DNA from: Halobacteriales archaeon SW_9_67_25
Lineage (GTDB): Archaea > Halobacteriota > Halobacteria > Halobacteriales > Haloarculaceae
Direction of reading: 5' to 3'
Assembly: GCA_003022745.1 (NCBI GenBank)
Contig: PXSU01000003.1
Coordinates: forward strand, 1-31,601
Length of the DNA stretch: 31,601 bases
The notes beneath the pieces were generated by a model. It saw only the letters and a program-made list of their open reading frames with translations. It had not been told where the DNA came from and made no database searches. The translations under genes were made by a program, and so were the position numbers. This document shows positions 16,538-24,170 of this stretch, in pieces (positions within the stretch are counted from its first letter, which is position 1; each line of letters begins with the position of its first letter).

Positions 16538-17082
16538 GTCCCGCCACCTCCGGGCTCGCACCCGCAGGGTCCGTCACACCCGCTCCCGGGGTGTCCACCG
16601 TCGGCGGCGACCGCGCCCGATTCGTCGGCCATCCTGTCGGCAGCGTCCTCGACGGCGTCGAGTATCTTTTCATAGCCGGTGCACCGACAGAGGTTCTCGG
16701 AGAGCCCCTCGCGGATTTCGTCTCTGGTCGGGTCCGGGTCCTCCCCGAGCAGTGCGGTCGAGCGCATTATCATGCCCGGGATACAGAAGCCACACTGTAG
16801 CGCGGTGTTGTCGACGAACGCCTCCTGTACCGGATGGAGGTCGGACTGGCTACCCAGTCCCTCGATGGTCTCGACGGTGCTGCCGTCGGCTTTGGACGCC
16901 GGAACCACACACGAGTTACGCGCTTTGCCGTCCACGATGACGGTACAGAAGCCACAGGCCCCGGTGTCACAGCCGCGTTTCGCGCCGGTGTACCCGTTCT
17001 TGCGGAGTACGTCCAGCAGGCTGTCGGTCTTTGCCGCCTCGAATCGCTCCGTGTCGCCGTTGAGTTCGAGTTCGACCTGCAT
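16534..17082 (-). CDS. Molybdenum hydroxylase [2Fe-2S] subunit 1
   Basis: 182-residue electron-transfer subunit with two iron-sulfur domains. The plant-type cluster has the full set Cys38, Cys43, Cys46 and Cys58 (GCDTGACGFCTV). The second, helical domain has Cys97 and Cys100 (QCGFCIPGM) and Cys132 and Cys134 (CRCTGY). An unusual tail adds three cysteines (Cys169, Cys173, Cys175 in GCDGPCGCEP) after a Gly-rich stretch. It is the first gene of the operon; a TATA-like GTTTTTACC at about 17131 to 17139 on the minus strand suggests a leader of about 25 to 30 bases. No FAD subunit accompanies it, so the electron acceptor is unknown. Confidence 0.93.
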   Translation of the reverse strand: MQVELELNGDTERFEAAKTDSLLDVLRKNGYTGAKRGCDTGACGFCTVIVDGKARNSCVVPASKADGSTVETIEGLGSQSDLHPVQEAFVDNTALQCGFCIPGMIMRSTALLGEDPDPTRDEIREGLSENLCRCTGYEKILDAVEDAADRMADESGAVAADGGHPGSGCDGPCGCEPGGGGT

Positions 17083-17231
17083 GGTGAGGCGTCCCTGGTA
17101 TCGTAGTGAACTCCCTTTTCATCCCAGGGGTAAAAACACAGGTGGTAGACCCCGGAACTGCGGGGAGAGAATAAAAACGTCCGCCACACTGAACATCGGG
17201 TTTCAAAACCGGGCCCCACGAGGGGTGAGTC

Positions 17232-17612
17232 ATGAAACGGACAATCAGCACTGGGGACGCACCGGCGGCCGTCGGGGCCTACAGCCAGGCGGCGACGAAC
17301 GGGGAGGTTCTCTTCACCGCGGGACAGTTGCCCCTGACGACCGACGGGGAACTGCTCGACGACGAACCTGTCTCCGTCCAGACGGAACGGGCGCTCTCGA
17401 ACGTCGAGGCGATCCTCGCCTCGGAGGGACTGGACATGGGTGACGTCCTGAAGATGACCATCTACCTGGACGACATCGAGGACTTCGAGGAGATGAACGA
17501 GACCTACGCCGGCTTTTTCGACGAGGACCCGCCCGCCAGAAGCGCCATCGAAGTCGGAAACGTACCCAAGGGCGCGGCCATCGAGGTCGAAGCCATTGCC
17601 GACGCCGCGTAG
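17232..17612 (+). CDS. RidA family enamine/imine deaminase
   Basis: 126 residues, the full length of the RidA (YjgF/UK114) family, which hydrolyses reactive enamine and imine intermediates released by PLP enzymes, giving keto acids and ammonia; soluble trimer. It shows GAYSQA near the start, FTAGQLPLT, and PPARSAIEV, where the arginine is the substrate-carboxylate binder of active members. It stands alone on the plus strand, divergent from the hydroxylase operon across 149 bases, with a TATA-like AATAAAAAC at about 17169 to 17177. Rid proteins accompany purine and pyrimidine ring catabolism, and the PLP enzyme at 2977 would be a fitting partner; the exact substrate is unknown. Confidence 0.9.
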   Translation: MKRTISTGDAPAAVGAYSQAATNGEVLFTAGQLPLTTDGELLDDEPVSVQTERALSNVEAILASEGLDMGDVLKMTIYLDDIEDFEEMNETYAGFFDEDPPARSAIEVGNVPKGAAIEVEAIADAA

Positions 17613-17672
17613 CTCCCGACGCTGCGACCCTCACGACGTCGCGTCGCCTAGCAGACGGAGCGGTCCCCCGCT

Positions 17673-18860
17673 CTAGCTGGGCACTTCCCCTTCGACTTCG
17701 GGGACGAACGTCTGCATCTCCTGGAAGAGGGACTCGTCGCTCTCGCCCTCGAACATCGTCCCCTCCCAGACGTCCAGCTCGCCGTTGAGGATCTCCTCCT
17801 TCGAGGAGGCAACGGTGTCTTTGACCTCCTGGGGCACGTTCGGTCCCCAGTCGTCGAGCGTGGGAACACTGGTCTCCATCCCGCCCCAGAAGGAATCGGC
17901 CTCCCAGGTTCCCTCGTGGACGGCCTCGAGGGTCGGCTCGTAGAAGTTCGCCCAGTTCCAGACCGGCGAGATGAGGTAGTTCTCGCCGCCGAACTCGCCC
18001 ATCGGGGCGTTGTACCCGGAGGCCCAGACGCCGGCATCGTTTGCGGCCCTGACGACCGCCGGCGAGTCCATCTCCTGTGCGACGACGTCACAGTCCTCGT
18101 CGATGAGCGAGTTCGCGGCCTCCCCGGCCTTTGGCGGGTCGAACCACGCGTTTATCCAGCGGATCTTGAACGTCACGTCCGGGTTCACCGACCGGGCGCC
18201 GACCGCCATCGCGTTGATCGACCGGACGACCTCCGGGATGGGGAAGGCCGCGACGTAGCCGATGTTGTTCGTCTCGGTCACCATCCCCGTCGCCTGTCCA
18301 GCCAGGTACCGGGGCTGGTAGATCTTGCCCATGTACCGTCCCATGTTCTCCCGGGTCCGGTACCCCGTCGCGTGCTCCAGGATCATGTCCGGGTTGTCCT
18401 CGGCGACTTTGAACATCGGGTCCATGTACCCGAAGGAGGTCCCGAAGACGACGTCGGTGTCGCCCTGGGCGTACTCCCGGGTGACGCGTTCGACCTCCCC
18501 GGGCGGCACTGCCTCCGTGTAGTCCGTCTCCAGCCAGTCGAACTTCTCCTCGGCCGAGAGCCGTCCCTCGTTGTGCGCCCACGACCAGCCCAGGTCGCCG
18601 ATCTCCGCGACATAGATCCAGGCCGCCTTGACCGAATCCATCCCCCCGTCGCCGTCACCCGACCCGCCGTCGCTCGAACTACCGCCATCGTCGCCATCAC
18701 TCCCACCGTCACTGTCGGTGCCATCACCGCCGTCACCGCTACTTCCATCGCCCCCGTCGCCGCCACCGTCGCCACCACACCCGGCGAGTCCGAGCACGCC
18801 CGCCGCTCCGAGGGTTCTGAGTACGTTTCGCCTGTCGACGCCGCGTTCTGAATCGACCAT
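17673..18860 (-). CDS. BMP-family purine/nucleoside-binding lipoprotein (copy 2)
   Basis: 395-residue extracellular binding protein with a twin-arginine signal (DRRNVLRTLG), the lipobox LAGC, a long Gly/Ser/Asp linker and a Bmp/Med domain (AAWIYVAEIGDLGWSWAHNEGR onward). It is a close paralogue of the protein at 4089; the segments TENMGRYMG-like, WNW and MGEFGG are shared in the same order. No ATPase or permease gene is next to it, so it probably feeds the importer at 5506 to 9301 with another ligand. It follows the adenine deaminase gene by 76 bases and has its own TATA-like TTATTAAG at about 18895, so it can be expressed alone. Confidence 0.92.
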   Translation of the reverse strand: MVDSERGVDRRNVLRTLGAAGVLGLAGCGGDGGGDGGDGSSGDGGDGTDSDGGSDGDDGGSSSDGGSGDGDGGMDSVKAAWIYVAEIGDLGWSWAHNEGRLSAEEKFDWLETDYTEAVPPGEVERVTREYAQGDTDVVFGTSFGYMDPMFKVAEDNPDMILEHATGYRTRENMGRYMGKIYQPRYLAGQATGMVTETNNIGYVAAFPIPEVVRSINAMAVGARSVNPDVTFKIRWINAWFDPPKAGEAANSLIDEDCDVVAQEMDSPAVVRAANDAGVWASGYNAPMGEFGGENYLISPVWNWANFYEPTLEAVHEGTWEADSFWGGMETSVPTLDDWGPNVPQEVKDTVASSKEEILNGELDVWEGTMFEGESDESLFQEMQTFVPEVEGEVPS

Positions 18861-18936
18861 TGGTCGGACGTCAACCTCTTTGCAGGAACGCCTACTTAAT
18901 AACTTCGCCCAGCGCGAATGTTTGCCGGGCGGATAG

Positions 18937-20628
18937 TCAGTCCGCGATAACGTCGACGTAGTCGAACGCCTCCACGTCGACGAGGCCGTTGTTCGTCAGC
19001 CGGTACTCCGGGATGACTTCCAGCGCGAGGAAGGACAGCTCCATCAGCCCCCCATCGTGGCTCAACCCGATGTCCCGAGCCGCGGTTTCGACGGCCTCGA
19101 AGCGCTCCTCGACGACTCCGAGCGGTTCGTCCGACATCAGTCCCGCGACCGGCAGCGCGAGCGACGTCACCGCCCCTTCGTGTGGGTCGTACGCCGCGAC
19201 CCCGCCCTCGATGTCCCGCAGGTGGTTCGCGACGCGGGCCATCGCCGCGTGACTCGCACCGGCGACGACGCAGTTGTGTGCGTCGTGTGCGACCGTCGAG
19301 CCGACTGCGCCGCGGTCCAGTCCCAGCCGGTGGACGAACCCCCGGCCGACGCCCCCATCCCCGCCGTGGCGCTCGATGACGGCCATCGGAAGCACGTCCG
19401 CGTCGGTGTCGGGAGCGAGGACACCCCGCGTGCTGGCGGGCGGGTCGTCGGTCTCGACCGGGACCGTGGTCTCCATGCGGGCTGTCTGGAGACCGCCGAC
19501 GGCGTCGACGACTCGCACGTCAACGGGGCCAGGACCGTCGCGTTCGATTGCGAGGTCGCCACCCTCGACCGGCTCGAAGGTGACGGTATCGGTCGCGATC
19601 TCGGAGGCGGGTGGTTCGCCGGCGCCCGCGGTCGGGTCGACCTCGCCGTCGATGACGACGTGCTCGACGTCCCAGGACCGCAGATCGGACAGGCACACGA
19701 GGTCGGCGGGAGCGCCCGGCTGGACGCGGCCGAACGGCAGGCCGTAGCTCTCGGCCGTATTCAGCGTCGCCATCTGGACTGCTTCGACTGGGTCGACGCC
19801 CAGTTCCATCGCCTTCCCCACGACGTAGTCGACGCCACCCAGTTCCACGAGGTCGACGACGTCGCGGTCGTCGGTACACAGCGAGAGTCGCCGGGAGTCG
19901 ACCTCGTCGACGAGCGCCACGAGGTCTTCGAGGTTCTTGCTCGCCGAGCCCTCCCGGAGGTAGACCCGCATCCCCGCCTCGACCTTCTCGCGGGCCTCCG
20001 ACAGCGCGATGCTCTCGTGGTCGTTGTCGAGGTGGCGGGCCGCCTCCTGGAGGTCGCTCCCGGTGACGCGGGGTGAGTGGCCGTCGACTGTCAGCCCACG
20101 CTGGCGTGCAGCCTCGATCTTTGCGTGGACCGCCTCGTCGCCCGCCAGCAGCCCGGGAATGTTCATCACTTCGCCAAGCGCCGTCACGATCTCCTCGTCG
20201 AGCAACTCCGCGACGTCGGCGGCATCGACGGTCGCGCCGCCGTCCTGGAGGTGCGAGGCCGGCACCGAGGAGGGGACCGTGATACGTGCTTTCAGCGGCG
20301 TGTGGGCCGCGTCGGCAATGAGGCTCCGGACGCCCTCGGCACCGAGGACGTTCGCGATTTCGTGGGGGTCGTGGACCACGCTCGTGACACCGTTCGGGAC
20401 GACCGCCGCGCCGTACCGCGGGAGAGTGACCATCGAGGACTCGACGTGCATGTGCGCGTCGATCAGCCCCGGCGTGATGTAGCCGGTCTCTATCTCGCGT
20501 TCCGCCGGCCGCTCTTCGAGGGCCACTATCTCGCCGTCGTCGACTGCCACGGCGGTGTTCGAGAGCGTCCCAGTGTTGACGTTGACGAGCATGCCACGGA
20601 CCAGCAGGTCCACCTCGTCGCTGCTCAT
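18937..20628 (-). CDS. ade: Adenine deaminase
   Basis: Deaminates adenine to hypoxanthine and ammonia; cytoplasmic metal-dependent amidohydrolase of 563 residues, close to the family norm. The N-terminal metal site is PGLIDAHMHVESSM (HxH), followed by HDPHEIANVLG, then LGEVMN and DGHSPRV, all characteristic of AdeC. The C-terminal half contains SHDGGLMELSFLALEVIPEYRLTNNGLVD-type sequence, also family-specific. The ATG at 20628 begins the family start DLLVRGMLVNVNTG; the longer frame upstream crosses the promoter. A TATA box with a candidate operator lies at 20696 to 20716, giving a leader of about 58 bases. It supplies hypoxanthine for the molybdenum hydroxylase encoded just upstream. Confidence 0.95.
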   Translation of the reverse strand: MSSDEVDLLVRGMLVNVNTGTLSNTAVAVDDGEIVALEERPAEREIETGYITPGLIDAHMHVESSMVTLPRYGAAVVPNGVTSVVHDPHEIANVLGAEGVRSLIADAAHTPLKARITVPSSVPASHLQDGGATVDAADVAELLDEEIVTALGEVMNIPGLLAGDEAVHAKIEAARQRGLTVDGHSPRVTGSDLQEAARHLDNDHESIALSEAREKVEAGMRVYLREGSASKNLEDLVALVDEVDSRRLSLCTDDRDVVDLVELGGVDYVVGKAMELGVDPVEAVQMATLNTAESYGLPFGRVQPGAPADLVCLSDLRSWDVEHVVIDGEVDPTAGAGEPPASEIATDTVTFEPVEGGDLAIERDGPGPVDVRVVDAVGGLQTARMETTVPVETDDPPASTRGVLAPDTDADVLPMAVIERHGGDGGVGRGFVHRLGLDRGAVGSTVAHDAHNCVVAGASHAAMARVANHLRDIEGGVAAYDPHEGAVTSLALPVAGLMSDEPLGVVEERFEAVETAARDIGLSHDGGLMELSFLALEVIPEYRLTNNGLVDVEAFDYVDVIAD

Positions 20629-20695
20629 CGTGGAACGCCCCCCGGACGGGCCGGACTCCGTGTGTGACACTGTCGCAATCGCATAGCCACACGTG

Positions 20696-20716
20696 GTGTC
20701 ACGCGACACAAATAGC
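20696..20716 (-). promoter_or_regulatory. TATA box and candidate operator of the adenine deaminase gene
   Basis: GTGTCACGCGACAC (20696 to 20709) has inverted five-base arms GTGTC and GACAC and touches the TATA-like box (GCTATTT on the minus strand, 20710 to 20716). It lies where a repressor or activator would compete with the basal machinery. It matches 11 of 14 positions of the site at 5321. Confidence 0.5.
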
Positions 20717-20740
20717 TTTCCCGGCGAGACTCCACCGGGG

Positions 20741-23179
20741 TCACTCGGAGAGTTTCTCGCGGATCTTCTCGGCCGTGATGGGCATCTCGGTGATCCGCAC
20801 ACCGACGGCCTCACGGATGGCATTCGAGAGTGCCGGTGGGACCGTGTTCGTGGGCACTTCGGCGACGGATTTCGCGCCGAAGGGTCCCGTCGGCTCGTGG
20901 GTCTCGACCAGGATGGACTCGATGGATGGTGACTCGGCGGCCGTCGGGAACGCGTAGTCGTCGTAGTCGGCCACCTCGGCGTGGCCCTCCTCGTCGAAGG
21001 TGATGCCCTCGTTTGTCGCCATCTCGTAGCTCATGTGGTTGGCGCCCTCGATCTGCCCCTCTGCCATGCCGGGGTTGATGGCGACCCCACAGTCGACGGC
21101 GACGACGAGTTTGTTCACCTCGAACTCCCCAGTTTCGGAGTCGACAGTGACGTCGGCGAACTGAGCGGCGAAGGGGGGCGGGCTCTCGTCGGTGCTGTGA
21201 GTGCCCTGCCCGAGGATGTGTTCGCGGGTCTCGTCACCGTAGACCGACTCGTAGCCGACTTCCTCCAGCGTCACGGAGGCGCCGGTCGCCTCGCTGTACA
21301 CCTCGCCGTCGGCGGTGTCGAGGACCTCGACCGGCTCCCCGAGCATCCGTGACGCCCAGTCGAGTATCTTCCCCTTGGCGTCCTCGGCGGCCTTCTTGAC
21401 CGCGCGGCCGCTGATGTAGGTCGTCGAGGAGGCGTACGCGCCGTAGTCGAAGGGCGTGTTGTCGGTGTCGGAGGACTTGACGACGATGTCCCGCTCGTCA
21501 CAGCCCAGCACCTCGGCGGCGATCTGGACGAAGGCAGTGTCGGCACCGGTCCCGATGTCGACGCCGCCGACCATCAGGTGGAAAGAGCCGTCCTCGTTCA
21601 TCATGACCTGTGCGCCGCCGAGTTCGTCGCCCGCGACGCCGGTGCCCTGCGCGGAGAGGGCCATCCCGACACCGCGGTGCAGATGCTCGGCGTCTGGCTG
21701 TTCGATCTCGTCCCAGCCGATGGCCGCCATGCCCCGTTCGACGCACTCGTCGAGCCCGCACGAGCGGATGACCCGTTTGGCGCCCTCCCCGCCCATCATC
21801 CCGGCGATCTCGTCTACGTCGCCCTCCTCCATGTAGTGCCGTTGCCGGAGTTCGATGGGGTCCAAATCGAGGTCGCGCGCGACCTCGTCGAGGTGACCCT
21901 CGAGTGCGAGCGTGCCCTGGGGGGCGCCGTAGCCCCGCATCGCGCCAGTCTGGGGCGTGTTGGTGTTGATGACGTCGGCTTCGAAGCGGACGTTCTCGAC
22001 GTTCGAGTACAGCGGCATGGGCTTGCTGCCGACGTTGCCCGCGACCGTCATCCCGTGGCTGCCGTAGGCGCCGGTGTTCGAGAGGGCGTACAGTTCGAGG
22101 GCCTCGATGTCGCCATCCTCGGTGACGGCGCTCTTCGCGCGAACCTTCATGGGGTGGCGGGAACGCATCGCCTGGAACTCCTCCTCGCGGGTGGCCTCGT
22201 AGATGACCGGCCGGCCGGTCGCCAGCATCAGCGCCATCGGGATGGGCTCGACGACCATCGCCTGCTTGCCGCCGAACCCGCCGCCCACGCGGGGCTTTTT
22301 CACCCGGATGTCGCGGATGGGGATGTCGAACAGGTGGGCCAGCTGGCGGCGGGTGTGGTTCGGCACCTGGGTGCTGGTGATGACGACGTGCCGGTCGTCC
22401 TCGTCGGTGTAGGCCAGCGTAGTGTGGAGTTCGACCTGTGCGTGGGACTGGCGGATGGTCTCCCACTCGGTCTCGTGGACGTGCGTGTCCTCCCGTTCGT
22501 AGGCAGCCTCGACGTCGCCCAGCGAGCCGCCGATACTGGCCATCCGGTTGCGCTCGTAGTCGTGGCCGACGATCTTGTTCTCGACGTCCTCGGGGTCGAA
22601 CAGATGGGGTGCGTCCTCGCTGTAAGCCTCCCCGGCGTCGAGGACGTGGTCGTGTTCCTCGTATTCGACCTCGATTGCACCGACTGCGGCCTCGGCAGTC
22701 TGCTCGTCCTCGGCGGCAACCGCTGCGATGGGATCCCCGACGTACCGCACTTTCTCGTTCAATACCTGCATGTCCCACGGGCTCGGTTCGGGGTAGGATT
22801 GCCCGGCACTGGTGTACTTCGCGTCCGGAACGTCTTCGGACCAGGGTGTCAGCACCGCGAGGACGCCGTCCATCGACTCGGCCGCGCTCGTGTCCAGGTC
22901 TGCAACGCGGCCGTGTGGAACGTCGCTCCGGCGGACCCGCGCGTGGGCCAGGTCGGGGAACTGCTCTTCGTAGTCGGCAGTGTACTTCGCCTCCCCGGTG
23001 ACGAGTTTGCGGTCGTCGTGTTTCTCCGTCGGTCGGGAGACGCTCTGTCGCTCCTCGGGGTCGAGCCGGTTGTTCGCGGACTCGTCGACGTCCAGCGAGT
23101 GGTCGATGTCCTCGACTTCCGCGTCGGCGTCCGCGCGGGACGCCGTACCGCCGTCGGGTCGTGTCTCGTTGTCAGTCAC
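20741..23179 (-). CDS. Molybdenum hydroxylase Mo-binding subunit 2 (xanthine dehydrogenase family)
   Basis: 812-residue paralogue of the subunit at 14087, colinear along its full length. It has the cofactor loop GGGFGGK (about 299 to 305, the standard form), the active-site loop RGYGAPQG (about 415 to 422), a segment GGVDIGTGADT, and the catalytic Glu (about 774) in GPFGAKSVAE. Start: a GTG at 23179 has the Shine-Dalgarno GGAGGTGA five bases upstream and overlaps the small-subunit stop by eight bases; a GTG at 23188 would lie within that Shine-Dalgarno. A different purine from that of subunit 1 is a fair guess, since both pairs are retained and intact. Together with its [2Fe-2S] partner it forms a two-gene unit between adenine deaminase and the second TusA-like gene. 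Confidence 0.9.
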   Translation of the reverse strand: MTDNETRPDGGTASRADADAEVEDIDHSLDVDESANNRLDPEERQSVSRPTEKHDDRKLVTGEAKYTADYEEQFPDLAHARVRRSDVPHGRVADLDTSAAESMDGVLAVLTPWSEDVPDAKYTSAGQSYPEPSPWDMQVLNEKVRYVGDPIAAVAAEDEQTAEAAVGAIEVEYEEHDHVLDAGEAYSEDAPHLFDPEDVENKIVGHDYERNRMASIGGSLGDVEAAYEREDTHVHETEWETIRQSHAQVELHTTLAYTDEDDRHVVITSTQVPNHTRRQLAHLFDIPIRDIRVKKPRVGGGFGGKQAMVVEPIPMALMLATGRPVIYEATREEEFQAMRSRHPMKVRAKSAVTEDGDIEALELYALSNTGAYGSHGMTVAGNVGSKPMPLYSNVENVRFEADVINTNTPQTGAMRGYGAPQGTLALEGHLDEVARDLDLDPIELRQRHYMEEGDVDEIAGMMGGEGAKRVIRSCGLDECVERGMAAIGWDEIEQPDAEHLHRGVGMALSAQGTGVAGDELGGAQVMMNEDGSFHLMVGGVDIGTGADTAFVQIAAEVLGCDERDIVVKSSDTDNTPFDYGAYASSTTYISGRAVKKAAEDAKGKILDWASRMLGEPVEVLDTADGEVYSEATGASVTLEEVGYESVYGDETREHILGQGTHSTDESPPPFAAQFADVTVDSETGEFEVNKLVVAVDCGVAINPGMAEGQIEGANHMSYEMATNEGITFDEEGHAEVADYDDYAFPTAAESPSIESILVETHEPTGPFGAKSVAEVPTNTVPPALSNAIREAVGVRITEMPITAEKIREKLSE

Positions 23180-23702
23180 AGTGGTCACCTCCGGCCGCAG
23201 TACCGCCGCCGGTCGCTGTGCCGCCGTCCGTCGCGACGCCTCCGCCGTCGAGCCGGCCGGCCGCGTCGCGGATCGCCTCGACGGGTTTCTGGTAGCCCGT
23301 ACACCGGCAGACGTTGTCGTCGATGGCCTCCCTGATCTCCCGCTCGGAGGGGTCGGGGGTCTCCGAAAGGAGGTCCTTGGCCTCCATTATCATGCCCGGG
23401 ATACAGAACCCACACTGGACCGCGAAGTGGTCGACGAACGACTGCTGGATGGGGTGCAGGTCGTCCTGCGTGCCGAGGTTCTCGATGGTCTCAACGTCGC
23501 TGCCCTCGGCCTCCCGTGCTGGCATCCCGCAGGCCATCCGTGCCTCGCCGTCGATGATGACCTTCGAGGCGCCACAGACGCCGCCGTCACAGCCACACTT
23601 GACGCCCTTGTACCCGACAGCCCGCAGGGCCGTCGCCAGGTCCGCCTCTTTGCCTGCCTCGATCGTCGTCGGGGTTCCGTTTACGGTCAGTTCGATTTCC
23701 AC
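23172..23702 (-). CDS. Molybdenum hydroxylase [2Fe-2S] subunit 2, one cluster ligand changed to Ser
   Basis: 176-residue paralogue of the subunit at 16534. The helical cluster domain is complete (Cys97, Cys100, Cys132, Cys134). In the plant-type domain the pattern is Cys36, Cys38, Cys43, Ser46, Cys58: position 46, a cluster ligand in nearly all relatives, is a serine (TCG codon), and an additional cysteine appears two residues before the first ligand (KCGCDGGVCGAS). The cluster may use Ser46 or Cys36, or may be altered in potential. The start is the GTG at 23702, preceded by the Shine-Dalgarno GGAGG; upstream codons lack family features. A TATA-like CGTTTTACG at about 23758 to 23766 would start the transcript. 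Confidence 0.9.
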   Translation of the reverse strand: MEIELTVNGTPTTIEAGKEADLATALRAVGYKGVKCGCDGGVCGASKVIIDGEARMACGMPAREAEGSDVETIENLGTQDDLHPIQQSFVDHFAVQCGFCIPGMIMEAKDLLSETPDPSEREIREAIDDNVCRCTGYQKPVEAIRDAAGRLDGGGVATDGGTATGGGTAAGGDHCD

Positions 23703-23831
23703 GGGTATTCCTCCTCGGTGGGCGCACTGCCTCGTTCGACTACTATGCACACCGGCACGTAAAACGGTTGCCACCCATGCCAATGTTCCGGCCGACACGG
23801 GGCGGGAAAGCGATGCACGCCACGGACGCTC

Positions 23832-24098
23832 CTACGCGTCGCGTTCGGACCGGCCCCCGGTACCCAGCGACGAGGACTCCGTGACCGTTATCCGGAGCGT
23901 GAACTCCTGTGCGTCCTCCTTTGGCGGTCCGTCCCTGACCTCGAAGCCGTGTTTGTAACAGGACCTGCGAATGCTCCGCTCTGCGGGCGGGTAGTCCCCG
24001 GTGACGACCAGTTCCTCGCCGGGGTCCAGTTCGGCCAGGCACCGCCGGACCACAGCCGAGGACTGCGGACAGACCAGGCCGCTGACGTCGAGTTCCAC
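23832..24098 (-). CDS. TusA/SirA-like sulfur (selenium) carrier protein 2, altered CPxP motif
   Basis: 88-residue paralogue of the carrier at 10195, sharing LDPGEELVVTGDYPPAE and HGFEV. The conserved cysteine is kept (Cys10), but the motif reads Cys-Pro-Gln-Ser where the family has Cys-Pro-x-Pro; the second proline shapes the turn that presents the cysteine. A further cysteine lies in RRSCYKHGF, where copy 1 has RTCTKHGF, so both copies keep two cysteines. It probably still carries sulfur or selenium but may meet a different partner. The start is the GTG at 24098, about 9 bases after the predicted transcription start. It precedes the second hydroxylase gene pair by 129 bases. Confidence 0.8.
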   Translation of the reverse strand: MELDVSGLVCPQSSAVVRRCLAELDPGEELVVTGDYPPAERSIRRSCYKHGFEVRDGPPKEDAQEFTLRITVTESSSLGTGGRSERDA

Positions 24099-24115
24099 GG
24101 TTTCCGCTTTCCGAT

Positions 24116-24136
24116 TTGTGACGGGTCACAATAAAT
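24116..24136 (-). promoter_or_regulatory. TATA box overlapping a perfect palindromic operator, TusA 2 gene
   Basis: TTGTGACGGGTCACAA (24116 to 24131) has perfect seven-base arms around GG and overlaps by one base the TATA box (ATTTAT on the minus strand, 24131 to 24136). It is the most symmetric of three similar sites in the window. Confidence 0.6.
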
Positions 24137-24170
24137 GCTCGCTGGCGCTCCGGTCTTGCGGAGTGTCCCC

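Noticed and set aside
14009..16675. 888-codon plus-strand frame
   Set aside because: Antisense of the Mo-binding subunit 1; its composition (Val, Asp, Arg, Gly, Leu repeats) is typical of the opposite frame of GC-rich genes, and no family is recognised.
21578..23335. 585-codon plus-strand frame
   Set aside because: Antisense of the Mo-binding subunit 2 and of the [2Fe-2S] subunit; no motifs.
10443..23702. Selenocysteine-coding TGA in selD or hydroxylase genes
   Set aside because: All family motifs are read through with Cys or Ser codons and each gene ends at the expected length, so no recoding is needed.
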